Source: a virus
Direction: 5' to 3' (one strand)
IMG/VR virus record: IMGVR_UViG_3300043467_001012
Location: 1 to 64,000 of that record
DNA: 64,000 nt
In this document: positions 33,801-40,955 of the stretch, piece after piece
Position numbering within the stretch: position 1 is the stretch's first letter
Layout of the letters: each line of letters starts with the position of its first letter
Notes under the pieces: generated by a model
The model's database searches: none
Told to the model about the DNA's origin: nothing
The model's input: only the letters and a program-made list of their open reading frames with translations
Made by a program: the position numbers and the translations under genes

Positions 33801-35194
33801 ATCTTGGCTCGTTTAAGATTTTTAATCTGGCCAATCCCGTGAACCCCACAGATGCTGTAAACCTTCAAACGTTGACACTGAACAATCTCAATGATGTAGC
33901 TGTAACTGCCAGCAAGAGTGCTGACATTTTGACCTTTACCGGTGCCGGTGATTTTGCCCAAAACAGCACCATGGTAGGGGACATCAGTCTCAGCATCGAC
34001 TCCACGGCCAATACTGTAGATGCACAGATCAATCCCAATGTGATTGTGAATGCAGACATTAATAGTGCTGCTGGTATAGTGCAGAGCAAATTGGTATTGT
34101 CATCAGCCGCTACCAGAGCCAATTCCACCGGAATCACCCAGGCAGAAAAAGGTATATCCAGTTTTGATAGTGCGCAGTTTGACGTCACTGACGGTTGGGT
34201 CACATTAAAAGACAATGGTATTAATTTAACAGATCTTCCACAGATAGCAACTAAAACAGTATTAGGTAACTCAACCCTAGCCACTGCCAACGTGGCAGCA
34301 GTACTGTTTAGCACAGTGGTCAGTGACGGTGGTGCAATTAAAAAATCGCAGTACAACACATCAACCGGATACCTGCGCAGAATTGGTTTTACTTCTACTA
34401 ACGATGGCGACTATGCTGTGATTGATGAAGCCACAGCTGCCACTGCCAGTACATTGGTCAAGCGTGATGTCAATGCAGACTTTGCTGGTAGATTCATCAG
34501 CATGGAAAAGTTGATCATTGACACAAAAACCATACTCGATACCACTACCACTGCAACAGGTGGATATACTCAACTGTATGGATTTTCTAACAACGTTGGC
34601 ATATTGATCGGTGACGGCTCAGTGGCCACAGACAAGCGCACATTCTATGACAATGATTCTCATGTGTTTAGAACCTACAACGGACTAAGCAATGCTCCTA
34701 TCACTGTGGGATCAATTACCACCCCAGTGATTACCACAGGAGCAGCAGGCACTGGAGGAACCATAACAGGTAACTGGACCTTGACTGCAGGCAGTAAGTT
34801 GCAGTCAACCTATTCTGCGGACCTTGCAGAATACTATGAAGGAGACCAAGAATATGCAGTAGGCACTGTGTTAATATTTGGTGGAGATAAAGAAGTTACT
34901 GTGTCTCAGAACTATGGCGATCATAGAGTTGCAGGAGTGGTCAGCGACACAGCTGGCTATACCATGAATGGTGCATGCCCTGGACATAAAAATCTCATAG
35001 CACTGCAAGGTCGTGTGCCATGTAGAGTGGTTGGCAAGATCAAGAAAGGAGATTTGATAGTGACATCCAATATACCAGGTGTGGGAATATCTGCAACGGG
35101 TGATGTTAAAGCTGGCACGATCATAGGAAAATCTTTGGTTGATTACAATTCAGATCATATTGGCACTGTTGAAGTTGCCGTAGGAAGAACATAA
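27833..35194 (+). CDS. giant tail-fibre/adhesin protein, 2453 aa
   Basis: The largest gene here. The N-terminus (IGVVGNDGTGDSIRDSFRKV...) is an adaptor motif shared with the proteins at 40401 and, less closely, 35194 and 43418. Three related units start near residues 671, 1018 and 1160 (RDIGLLLDAMIFDLKYGG type). Three beta-domain units of NPAVVT..HGL type lie near 775, 1555 and 1664. The last ~130 residues, from DLAEYYEGDQEYAVGTV (~2329), resemble the C-terminal chaperone or auto-processing domain (Peptidase_G2-like) of phage fibres. It probably forms a host-binding or baseplate-attached fibre. AGGA and a late box precede it. Confidence 0.85.
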   Translation: MARKIIDIGVVGNDGTGDSIRDSFRKVNDNFRELYSSLGLGEKLTFKNLDDTPNSYLGQENAILSVNNTETGIVYKQITSGAGINLDFTTNQNEIRISSEFSEVVGDTSPQLGGNLSARSGSTQFRIRDLGTDNIPLVPVFDHEAINKRYADGKVSRSGTNAIDPRTGLVNGAFGTMSGPLILSRDPEPDDDDVYDGLIAATKRYVDNSAFGSSINLYVATSGQDDRPGVSAALQGRALAYAYRTIEAALKRAEEIVLEARNEIGPYKKTLTYNNGVSNCTLTRIEDAPGSGSGFSGSALMSVDTVVVNTVGVNYQVGDILTVTGGTFSEPARLQILSTTEAGGVLTFRIVSSGVYTILPLSNTNVATTDDSDNGQLATVDLTYKVNNVVVNSGGSGFGLASVRIVPAPGDTTGAGAFGTADVVGGSVISITVTDQGSGFTSQPLVTVSLPRFFIETGGYRTDFTGDYTTSTPSAIRSRDIREGLFLRGETSGALAQILGHTGALDSEGDEIFDVDLRFGTFQPGEVISYGDVQKNIQLSVLVESGVYEENLPLRLPANVSIVGDEFRRCIIRPKPGISSSPWAFLYFRRDLTVGVVGTDQITLTDRLFGYHYLQGTDEPVYPLINNRGFYRAAAQLLTLNRTFIQKEVIGWITDQIDNEISPFTASFLYDSDLCERDIGLLLDAMIFDLKYGGANRTISAALKYFGSASGLIAIGAQGSQTLAAISRVGTLAQLVVRNVPIQELFQTSYPQIVDGAYVAETGTTGTSFNITGVTNANPMAVTTGTAHGLVDGDQILISTVGGTTEINGNDYYVDVIDPTSFYIYSDALLTIPVNGAAFGTYTSGGNAVSIGGVLGALFDAVIDILDGVGSSNVNLPKNNNEMDVLLCNDATRVQAITFQGHGGFAMVLDPEGQILAKSPYAQECASFSRSTGRQTFAGGQYIDGFTGNLKFTILSKDSDTFLRVGNLKRLPQLPGSFIVDDTIYRINYVRDYTFNVAGSTASFVMDETTPWPFALFSYNEAICRRDVGLILDGVGYDVVFGTNYHARRSGLTYRLASAAVVINDQLDLTVRAIEQAHDDASTYLELYPTAQAVVASSKTIIANIVREGAIFAPALSFTAPPGLAANRANAKILLQANITYIVDQAVGYLATTYPALTFNDFARDIEYAIESLIYDIIYGGNSETRKIGLKYWDGVGDAVVLQIPVLIQAATAAGIDHAKYVAKQVILDLAPAVSYSATVRVTGTPSDAAIETIIETLFTNVSAILTGGVGSAAAETLPDLTAYAYLATGVSARSTIVANKTLVQDSVIAFVNENANVYEVLMPGNRSMLSNDFTQINDLGYGIVVNNGGLAECVSMFTYYCHISYYSIGGGQIRSIGGSSAHGNFALVAEGSDPLEVPTPVTLYYDLAQGAECYFPSGSYANTVGGLQLFVTNYTHPPLPNGELEVDHGLGDIYRYPITGVSTDASLPVGVARLSLRSSEGAGVDGLAAVIANGTPLTIRQNSNVVLTGNAVDVAVRPSTGLVLAESPEVYRVLQFEAYADFVGARTFTVSLGTPAIITRAAHGLQPGYQITLATTGALPTGLVAGETYFVQADGFTANTFRLASTRRGTAINTSGSQSGTHTYIVFGLAQTTLRENYNYVDLSLYPQQPFVTSAATCTITINNPAVVTLVSHGFIANDVVRFTTTGALPGGILANRLYFVKTTPTPDTFTITDVATSAAVALETTGTQSGVQSVGKVIGRAGDSTVAVVPISSADEGRLLGTKLVFKGVEYTVQAYQNELITGDNYGLLTLNTPLVDSVIYFTNLPTLKAAVPKDESGTLTIRISLTRVTSHDLLEIGTGSYADTNYPNEIYGPPVNALDPDSETQERDVGRVFYVTTDQFGNFSVGPYFRVDQGTGTVTFAAAIALSNLDGLGFKRGVPVSEFSTDSSFADNATDTVPTENAVRGYIDRRLGISHTGAAVVPGSVIPAFSGGFMALDGQLAMKADMDLGSFKIFNLANPVNPTDAVNLQTLTLNNLNDVAVTASKSADILTFTGAGDFAQNSTMVGDISLSIDSTANTVDAQINPNVIVNADINSAAGIVQSKLVLSSAATRANSTGITQAEKGISSFDSAQFDVTDGWVTLKDNGINLTDLPQIATKTVLGNSTLATANVAAVLFSTVVSDGGAIKKSQYNTSTGYLRRIGFTSTNDGDYAVIDEATAATASTLVKRDVNADFAGRFISMEKLIIDTKTILDTTTTATGGYTQLYGFSNNVGILIGDGSVATDKRTFYDNDSHVFRTYNGLSNAPITVGSITTPVITTGAAGTGGTITGNWTLTAGSKLQSTYSADLAEYYEGDQEYAVGTVLIFGGDKEVTVSQNYGDHRVAGVVSDTAGYTMNGACPGHKNLIALQGRVPCRVVGKIKKGDLIVTSNIPGVGISATGDVKAGTIIGKSLVDYNSDHIGTVEVAVGRT

Positions 35195-37683
35195 TGTCTA
35201 GACAAACAATAAATTCAGGTTCTGCTCCGATACTGTGGAGTACAGTCGACGAAGCATTTAATAGAATAAATGACAACTTCACAGAACTATATCTAAGTGT
35301 TGGTGGCGGTGGTGCTGTTGATTTAACTTCACTGAGCACTAGTGTAATTCCCAGCACCAACGAAACTTTTGATTTGGGATCACCAACTAAACGTTGGAGA
35401 GACATTTACCTCAGTGGCAGTTCTATACATTTGGGCACGGCAGTAATAACGTCAACTGCGGGTGCAGTGAATCTACCTGCGGGATCTACCATTGGTAGTT
35501 TGGCGCTGGACGAAAACTATTTCAAAACTATTGCTGTACCTGGTCAGTCAAGTATTATTGCTGACACTGGAACTGATACATTGATTATTGAGGCTAGTAG
35601 CGGTATTTCACTAACTACAAATGCAGGAATTGATAAATTAACCATTGCTAACAGTGGTGTATTATCTAATATATCAGGTACCGGTATTGCAGTTAGTGGC
35701 GCCACAGGCAATGTAACAATTACCAATGCAGGTGTGTTGTCGACTATTGCAGGCTATGGTATAAGTGTTAGTGGTGCAACTGGCAACATTACTATTGCCA
35801 ATACCGGTATAGTCAGTGTGATCACTGATCCGGGATCGGGTATTACCCTTGACACCAGCACACCTGGCACAGTGCGTATAACAAATGCGGCTCCCAGTGT
35901 GCCCCAGAACATATTCCAGACCATAGCAGTGAGTGGTCAATCCAATGTGGTAGCCGACCTTCCAACAGATACACTGACCTTGGTCAACGGTACTGGTGTT
36001 AGTATTACTACCAATGCTGGCGCTGACTCAATTACATTTACCAACTCGGGTGTGACTAGTTTTGCAGTATCTGGAGTAGGACTAAGTGCAAGTGCTGCCA
36101 CAGGCTCTATTACGTTATCAAACACAGGTGTAGTGGCAATTTCAGCAGGCGACGGAATTTCAATTAATCAAAGTACTGGTACAGTGGTTGTCACAAATAC
36201 TAGATTTGGATTTACTTCTATTGCAGTCAGTGGTCAAAGTTCTGTACTAGCTGATAACAGTACAGATACACTAGTATTAGTAGCAGGTGAAGGCATACAG
36301 TTAACAACTAATACAGTTAATGATAGTATTACATTCGATGTGACTTACCTTAAGGGATCTGTATTCTCAGATACGTCTACACTGATTATCAATGGTGCCA
36401 CTGGTACAGTGGTTGGTCCTATTGATACATCAAGTTTACGCACTTCAGAAAGTGAAATAAAATTAGGATATCAAGCAGGTCTAACCAATCAAGGTAGTAG
36501 CGGTATAGCCATAGGATATAGAGCTGGAAAGGTAAATCAAGCACAGGGTGCTATTTCTATCGGCGATGATAGCGGACTAGCTGATCAAGGTCAAAGAGCA
36601 GTAGCTATTGGTTTTGTTGCAGGCACTAGCAACCAAGGAGCGGATGCTATCGCAATTGGCAACGGGACTGCTCAGGCTAGTCAAGGGGCAGGTGCTATTG
36701 CGATTGGTTCGTTGGCTGGGTCGACTAACCAAGGAGCCAACTCTATAGCTATCGGATATTATGCAGGTCCAACTACTACATTTGCTTCCAGTATTATATT
36801 AAATGCCAGCGGGTCTGCACTTAATAGTTCGGCAGCTGGTTTCTATGTTGCACCTATTAGAGAAGTCACTGGACCGCAAACTGTATACTACAATCCTGCA
36901 ACATATGAAGTCACGTGGGGACCAGTACCATCAGGTGGAGTAGGCGGTGGAGGCACCAGCAGTTATGAATTCAGTGTGGCCGGTGATGACTCCACACAGC
37001 GAGTGATTAGCAATGGTGAAACACTGCGCTTTGCAGGTGCCAGTGGAATTACCACAACCACAGACGGTGAAGGTCGAGTCACTATTACCGGTCCAACATT
37101 GGCCGCTGTGGCCACTACTGGTGCATATAGTTCTTTAAGTGGATTACCAACTATACCGGCAGCCTACTCTGCAACCAGCATTGACGCCCTAAGCGATGTT
37201 GACACAACCACTAGTGCGCCTACGGACGGTCAAACACTGGTTTGGAGTTCGGCCGGTGGCAAATGGTTGCCGGGAACAATATCAGGCGGTGGCGGCGGCA
37301 CCCTGGCAGCAAGGGCCGCGGTTGCAGCAACAACTGCCAGTCTGGCAAATTCAGCAACAGGCAACTTGACCATTGTTGGATACAAAGGTTATATGCTTTA
37401 TAAAATTCAAACATCAGCTGCGGCATGGGTTAGAATTTACACAGATACAACCAGTAGAACAGCAGACGCAACTAGAGTGGAAGGCGCTGACCCAACTCCA
37501 GGTTCAGGTGTTGTGGCCGAAGTGATTACAACCGGCGCACAAACTATTTTAATCAGTCCCGGAGCATTGGGATTCAGCAACGAAACTGTTCCAGATACAA
37601 ATATACAATTAGCAGTGACCAACAAGAGTGGCGGAACAACCACTATTACGGTCACGCTAACTGCTGTACAACTAGAGGCATAA
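35194..37683 (+). CDS. tail fibre with YadA-like head repeats, 829 aa
   Basis: Starts inside the previous stop (TAATG). The N-terminal ~35 residues resemble the shared fibre adaptor (TVDEAFNRINDNFTELY). Residues ~110-400 hold three long beta repeats of the type IAVSGQSxxxADxxTDTL. Residues ~424-530 hold tandem GIAIGYxAGxxNQ-like units, the left-handed helix repeat of YadA-type trimeric autotransporter heads. The C-terminus is a beta-rich knob-like domain. A trimeric host-binding fibre is the likely role. Confidence 0.82.
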   Translation: MSRQTINSGSAPILWSTVDEAFNRINDNFTELYLSVGGGGAVDLTSLSTSVIPSTNETFDLGSPTKRWRDIYLSGSSIHLGTAVITSTAGAVNLPAGSTIGSLALDENYFKTIAVPGQSSIIADTGTDTLIIEASSGISLTTNAGIDKLTIANSGVLSNISGTGIAVSGATGNVTITNAGVLSTIAGYGISVSGATGNITIANTGIVSVITDPGSGITLDTSTPGTVRITNAAPSVPQNIFQTIAVSGQSNVVADLPTDTLTLVNGTGVSITTNAGADSITFTNSGVTSFAVSGVGLSASAATGSITLSNTGVVAISAGDGISINQSTGTVVVTNTRFGFTSIAVSGQSSVLADNSTDTLVLVAGEGIQLTTNTVNDSITFDVTYLKGSVFSDTSTLIINGATGTVVGPIDTSSLRTSESEIKLGYQAGLTNQGSSGIAIGYRAGKVNQAQGAISIGDDSGLADQGQRAVAIGFVAGTSNQGADAIAIGNGTAQASQGAGAIAIGSLAGSTNQGANSIAIGYYAGPTTTFASSIILNASGSALNSSAAGFYVAPIREVTGPQTVYYNPATYEVTWGPVPSGGVGGGGTSSYEFSVAGDDSTQRVISNGETLRFAGASGITTTTDGEGRVTITGPTLAAVATTGAYSSLSGLPTIPAAYSATSIDALSDVDTTTSAPTDGQTLVWSSAGGKWLPGTISGGGGGTLAARAAVAATTASLANSATGNLTIVGYKGYMLYKIQTSAAAWVRIYTDTTSRTADATRVEGADPTPGSGVVAEVITTGAQTILISPGALGFSNETVPDTNIQLAVTNKSGGTTTITVTLTAVQLEA

Positions 37684-37684
37684 T

Positions 37685-40372
37685 ATGTCAGAACTGCTGT
37701 CTTACATACAGACTAGAAAGTATATTGTTACTGTGTACAACTACGATGACCTTGATGCTGTCTATGAAGAATTAGAAACAGCAGGCAAGGCACCACCTAA
37801 TACAGAAATACAGCGTGATGTTGAATGTCTAGAACGTAGACCTATGAGTAGGAATACCGTTTATAGGTTAGCTGATTGGGAAGCTGATCAATTAAAAGCT
37901 GATCCTAGAGTTAAGTCAGTAACTATACATCCAGACGAGTTAGGAATTCAAGCAGGTATTAATACAACTACTCAGTCTAGTTCTGCTTGGGATAAGTCTT
38001 CCGGTACTTCGTCTAATATGAAAAATTGGGCGTTGTTGCGATGCACCGAAGGTCAACAACGTGCAGGATGGGGCGGAACTGGCTATCAAGGTAACGGTTC
38101 GGGTACTGCTGCACAAACTGGCACAATTGAACTGACTCAAACTGGCCGCAACGTGGATGTGGTTATATGCGATGGCAACGGCATAGTGTTCAACCATCCT
38201 GAGTATGCAGTCAATGCGGACGGCACCGGTGGTTCTAGAGCTGTGCAATACAACTGGTTTCAACACAATCCCACAGTGACTGGCGGAGCTGTAGGCAATT
38301 ACTCTTATGCTTCAATCAGCGATCATGCCACGCATGTGACTGGTACTGTGGCCGGCAACACACAAGGCTGGGCTCGTAGCAGCAACATCTACACACTGTT
38401 TTATGACACTGGCAACAGTGGCAATTTCAGTTTGGTGTTTGATTATGTTCGAGCGTTTCATGCTGCCAAGTCTGTAAATGTGGCCACTGGCAGACGTAAC
38501 CCTACCATAGTCAACAACAGTTGGGGACAAAGTATATTTCCCGGCGAATGGAGTTTAACTGACATTACCGCTGTAACTTATAGGGGGACTAGATTTACCC
38601 CAGGCGGAGACACTACCTTTCTTGGAACCAGTGGTGTATGTACCAGTTCAACTAGACTGGCAAATTTATTAGGGTTAGAAAATTTTGGTAATAGAATAAC
38701 TACTACAGGACCAGTAGGCGCTACAGGTGGAACTATTAACTCAAAACCTGCATCGTGGACTTTAGAATCTAATCAATCAGCATATCTTCTAGGCATATCT
38801 CCTCCAGATACATCTTATACAATAACACTAACTACCACAGGTAATAATACCACAATAAGAGTTAAAAACGATGTTGCCTCGGGCGGTCAGACAGGACAGA
38901 CTAGTTTGTTAATTAGCATACAGGTAGTTCGACAAAGTGATAACTCTGTTATAACATCATTTAGTCAAGGACCGTTTACATCAATCGAAGGCGGTGATGT
39001 TGAAGCTGTTATCGATGAAAATGTAATACTACCTACTACCGGCGCATATACTATTACCTATACAACAAATTTAAATATTAGTAATGTTACTAATCCCTTA
39101 ACAGCATTTGCCATGCTGTGTACTATTACACAAACACCAAGTGGTAGCGAGGCTGCTACAGTGAGTTCTATTACAAACAGCTTATTAGGGGCCGCAAGCC
39201 TAACAGCATCAACCACTCCCACTGTGGGCAGCAACGACGATGGCTATTGGACACTGCCTTTACCGTTTGCTATTACATATTTAGGCACCACACATACCAC
39301 ACTGTATCCCAGCACAAACTTTTATCTAACATTTGGCGGCGGGTCAACTGTGTGGAGTGGCGTTAGTATTACCAATCCCGCACTGCCTAAAATCATGTGG
39401 TGTGCTAAAGACAATTCAGTACAAAGAATTTACTACGGAACCGAAGGCGTTGCACCGAATAGACGATTTAGGATAAGACAAGAAGGAACGTCATCTACCG
39501 GCGGAACTGTGGGTAGTCCCTCAATGGTGTGTGAGTGGACCTTTTACGAAAACGCTCCTAGCCAAATAGATCTACAGGTTGGTGTTAATAGTGCCAAAAC
39601 TACTGGCGGTGGATTTACCACCACACAACTTAATGCTTGGGGATTTATCAGCGGGCAGCGAATACCAGCTAGAGTCAGTGCCTGCGATGACGACATCGAA
39701 GACCTGTACAACGAAGGCATCATTATGGTAGGAGCAGCGGGCAACGGGCGATGGAAACACGATGTTCCAGGAGGGTCAGACTGGAACAACACATTCGAAA
39801 TGGCTACTAGATATCCTGCCAGTGTCTTGCAACCCTACTACTACATGCGGGGTACCAGTCCTACCGCCAATGACACGCTGGCCTCAGGCACACACAATTT
39901 GCCGGCCATATGTGTGGGCGCTGTAGATACTATTCAGATAGATCAAAAGGTGTTGTTTAGTGATTGTGGTGGTGGCGTTGATCTGTTTGCTCCAGGAACA
40001 TACATTGTGAGTGCATTGCCCAGCGGTACTGCGGATCCTAGAAACAGCAGTTTTTATATTGGTAAATTCAGTGGTACATCAATGGCCAGTCCGCAGGTAT
40101 GCGGAGTATTGGCCTGTGCATTAGAAGTTTACCCGGACATGAATCAAGAGCGTGCCAAGGCCTATATAACGGCCATTGCTAAATCAGGACAACTTGTAGC
40201 AACATCAGGCGGGCCAACAGACGGTCAAGATCTACAGGGTGCTGCCAATTTATATTTGTTTTACAAAAAAGAACGAGAGACCAGTGGCAATGTGTTTCCA
40301 AAAATCAATTATAAACCAAGACCCACGACGGGATCGGTTTATCCTAGACCCAGAATTAAAAGAACATTATAA
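37685..40372 (+). CDS. subtilisin-like serine protease (S8) in the tail module
   Basis: An 895-aa protein with the whole subtilase set: D163 (VVICDGNG), H214 (DHATHVTGT), oxyanion N687 (GAAGNG) and S799 (SGTSMASP). His and Asn are ~470 residues apart instead of ~90; the extra ~350 residues (about 300-650) are Thr/Ser-rich beta domains. The first ~110 residues could be a propeptide. There is no signal peptide, so it is not an exported enzyme; a virion protease that cuts fibre proteins or host surface proteins is inferred. It sits 1 nt after one fibre gene and upstream of three more. Confidence 0.88.
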   Translation: MSELLSYIQTRKYIVTVYNYDDLDAVYEELETAGKAPPNTEIQRDVECLERRPMSRNTVYRLADWEADQLKADPRVKSVTIHPDELGIQAGINTTTQSSSAWDKSSGTSSNMKNWALLRCTEGQQRAGWGGTGYQGNGSGTAAQTGTIELTQTGRNVDVVICDGNGIVFNHPEYAVNADGTGGSRAVQYNWFQHNPTVTGGAVGNYSYASISDHATHVTGTVAGNTQGWARSSNIYTLFYDTGNSGNFSLVFDYVRAFHAAKSVNVATGRRNPTIVNNSWGQSIFPGEWSLTDITAVTYRGTRFTPGGDTTFLGTSGVCTSSTRLANLLGLENFGNRITTTGPVGATGGTINSKPASWTLESNQSAYLLGISPPDTSYTITLTTTGNNTTIRVKNDVASGGQTGQTSLLISIQVVRQSDNSVITSFSQGPFTSIEGGDVEAVIDENVILPTTGAYTITYTTNLNISNVTNPLTAFAMLCTITQTPSGSEAATVSSITNSLLGAASLTASTTPTVGSNDDGYWTLPLPFAITYLGTTHTTLYPSTNFYLTFGGGSTVWSGVSITNPALPKIMWCAKDNSVQRIYYGTEGVAPNRRFRIRQEGTSSTGGTVGSPSMVCEWTFYENAPSQIDLQVGVNSAKTTGGGFTTTQLNAWGFISGQRIPARVSACDDDIEDLYNEGIIMVGAAGNGRWKHDVPGGSDWNNTFEMATRYPASVLQPYYYMRGTSPTANDTLASGTHNLPAICVGAVDTIQIDQKVLFSDCGGGVDLFAPGTYIVSALPSGTADPRNSSFYIGKFSGTSMASPQVCGVLACALEVYPDMNQERAKAYITAIAKSGQLVATSGGPTDGQDLQGAANLYLFYKKERETSGNVFPKINYKPRPTTGSVYPRPRIKRTL

Positions 40373-40374
40373 CG

Positions 40375-40382
40375 GGTAAATA
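40375..40382 (+). promoter_or_regulatory. late-type box GGTAAATA
   Basis: Located 18 nt before ATG 40401; could start a message for the second half of the fibre cluster. Confidence 0.35.
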
Positions 40383-40400
40383 TACTAAAGAGAGCGTATT

Positions 40401-40943
40401 ATGACAATACAAACAATCAATATCGGTAATGTGGTAAATGATGGCCTAGGCGATGATCTACGCACAGCATTTAACAAAGTTAATGCTAATTTTACAGACT
40501 TAGCTGCTAGCATCACTGTTACTGCAAGTAATTTAGGAACAGGTGCAGGTGTATTTAAAGAAAAAGTAGGCGTTGATCTACAGTTTAAATCATTGGTAGC
40601 TGGTACTAAAATGTTCATAGATGAACTAACAAATACCATTGTTATTAACAATCAACAGCCCGACGGGTTTGCCAGAATTGACACAGACAACGGGATTGTT
40701 AATGCTAGCAACCATCTTAACATAACGCTCGAAGGCGGAGATAATGTTAACGTTTCTGCTGTAGGTTCAGTAATTACTGTCGATACAAATTTAGATCTAA
40801 ATCAAATTATTGCAGGATTCGACTTCGGTGTATTAGGAAATAATTTTCAATTCTCTCCACAACTTGCACTTGCCGCATCTAACGTAGATTTTGGAACTAT
40901 TACAAACCCAGGGACCATTAGTTTAGACCTTGGTGTATTTTAA
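40401..40943 (+). CDS. small fibre-associated protein with shared adaptor N-terminus, 180 aa
   Basis: Residues 1-37 (INIGNVVNDGLGDDLRTAF...) closely match the start of the 2453-aa fibre. The remainder is beta-rich, with alternating hydrophobic and small residues (NNQQPDGFARIDTDNG, LNITLEGGDNVNVSAVG). It may be a short fibre, adaptor or chaperone that docks to the same site as the larger fibres. It is followed 12 nt later by the next fibre gene. Confidence 0.7.
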   Translation: MTIQTINIGNVVNDGLGDDLRTAFNKVNANFTDLAASITVTASNLGTGAGVFKEKVGVDLQFKSLVAGTKMFIDELTNTIVINNQQPDGFARIDTDNGIVNASNHLNITLEGGDNVNVSAVGSVITVDTNLDLNQIIAGFDFGVLGNNFQFSPQLALAASNVDFGTITNPGTISLDLGVF

Positions 40944-40955
40944 GGATTTTGATCA

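Noticed and set aside
30298-34573. Many antisense frames of 60-165 codons across the fibre genes
   Set aside because: They mirror the Thr/Val/Gly-rich repeats of the fibre gene and have no ribosome binding sites or domains.
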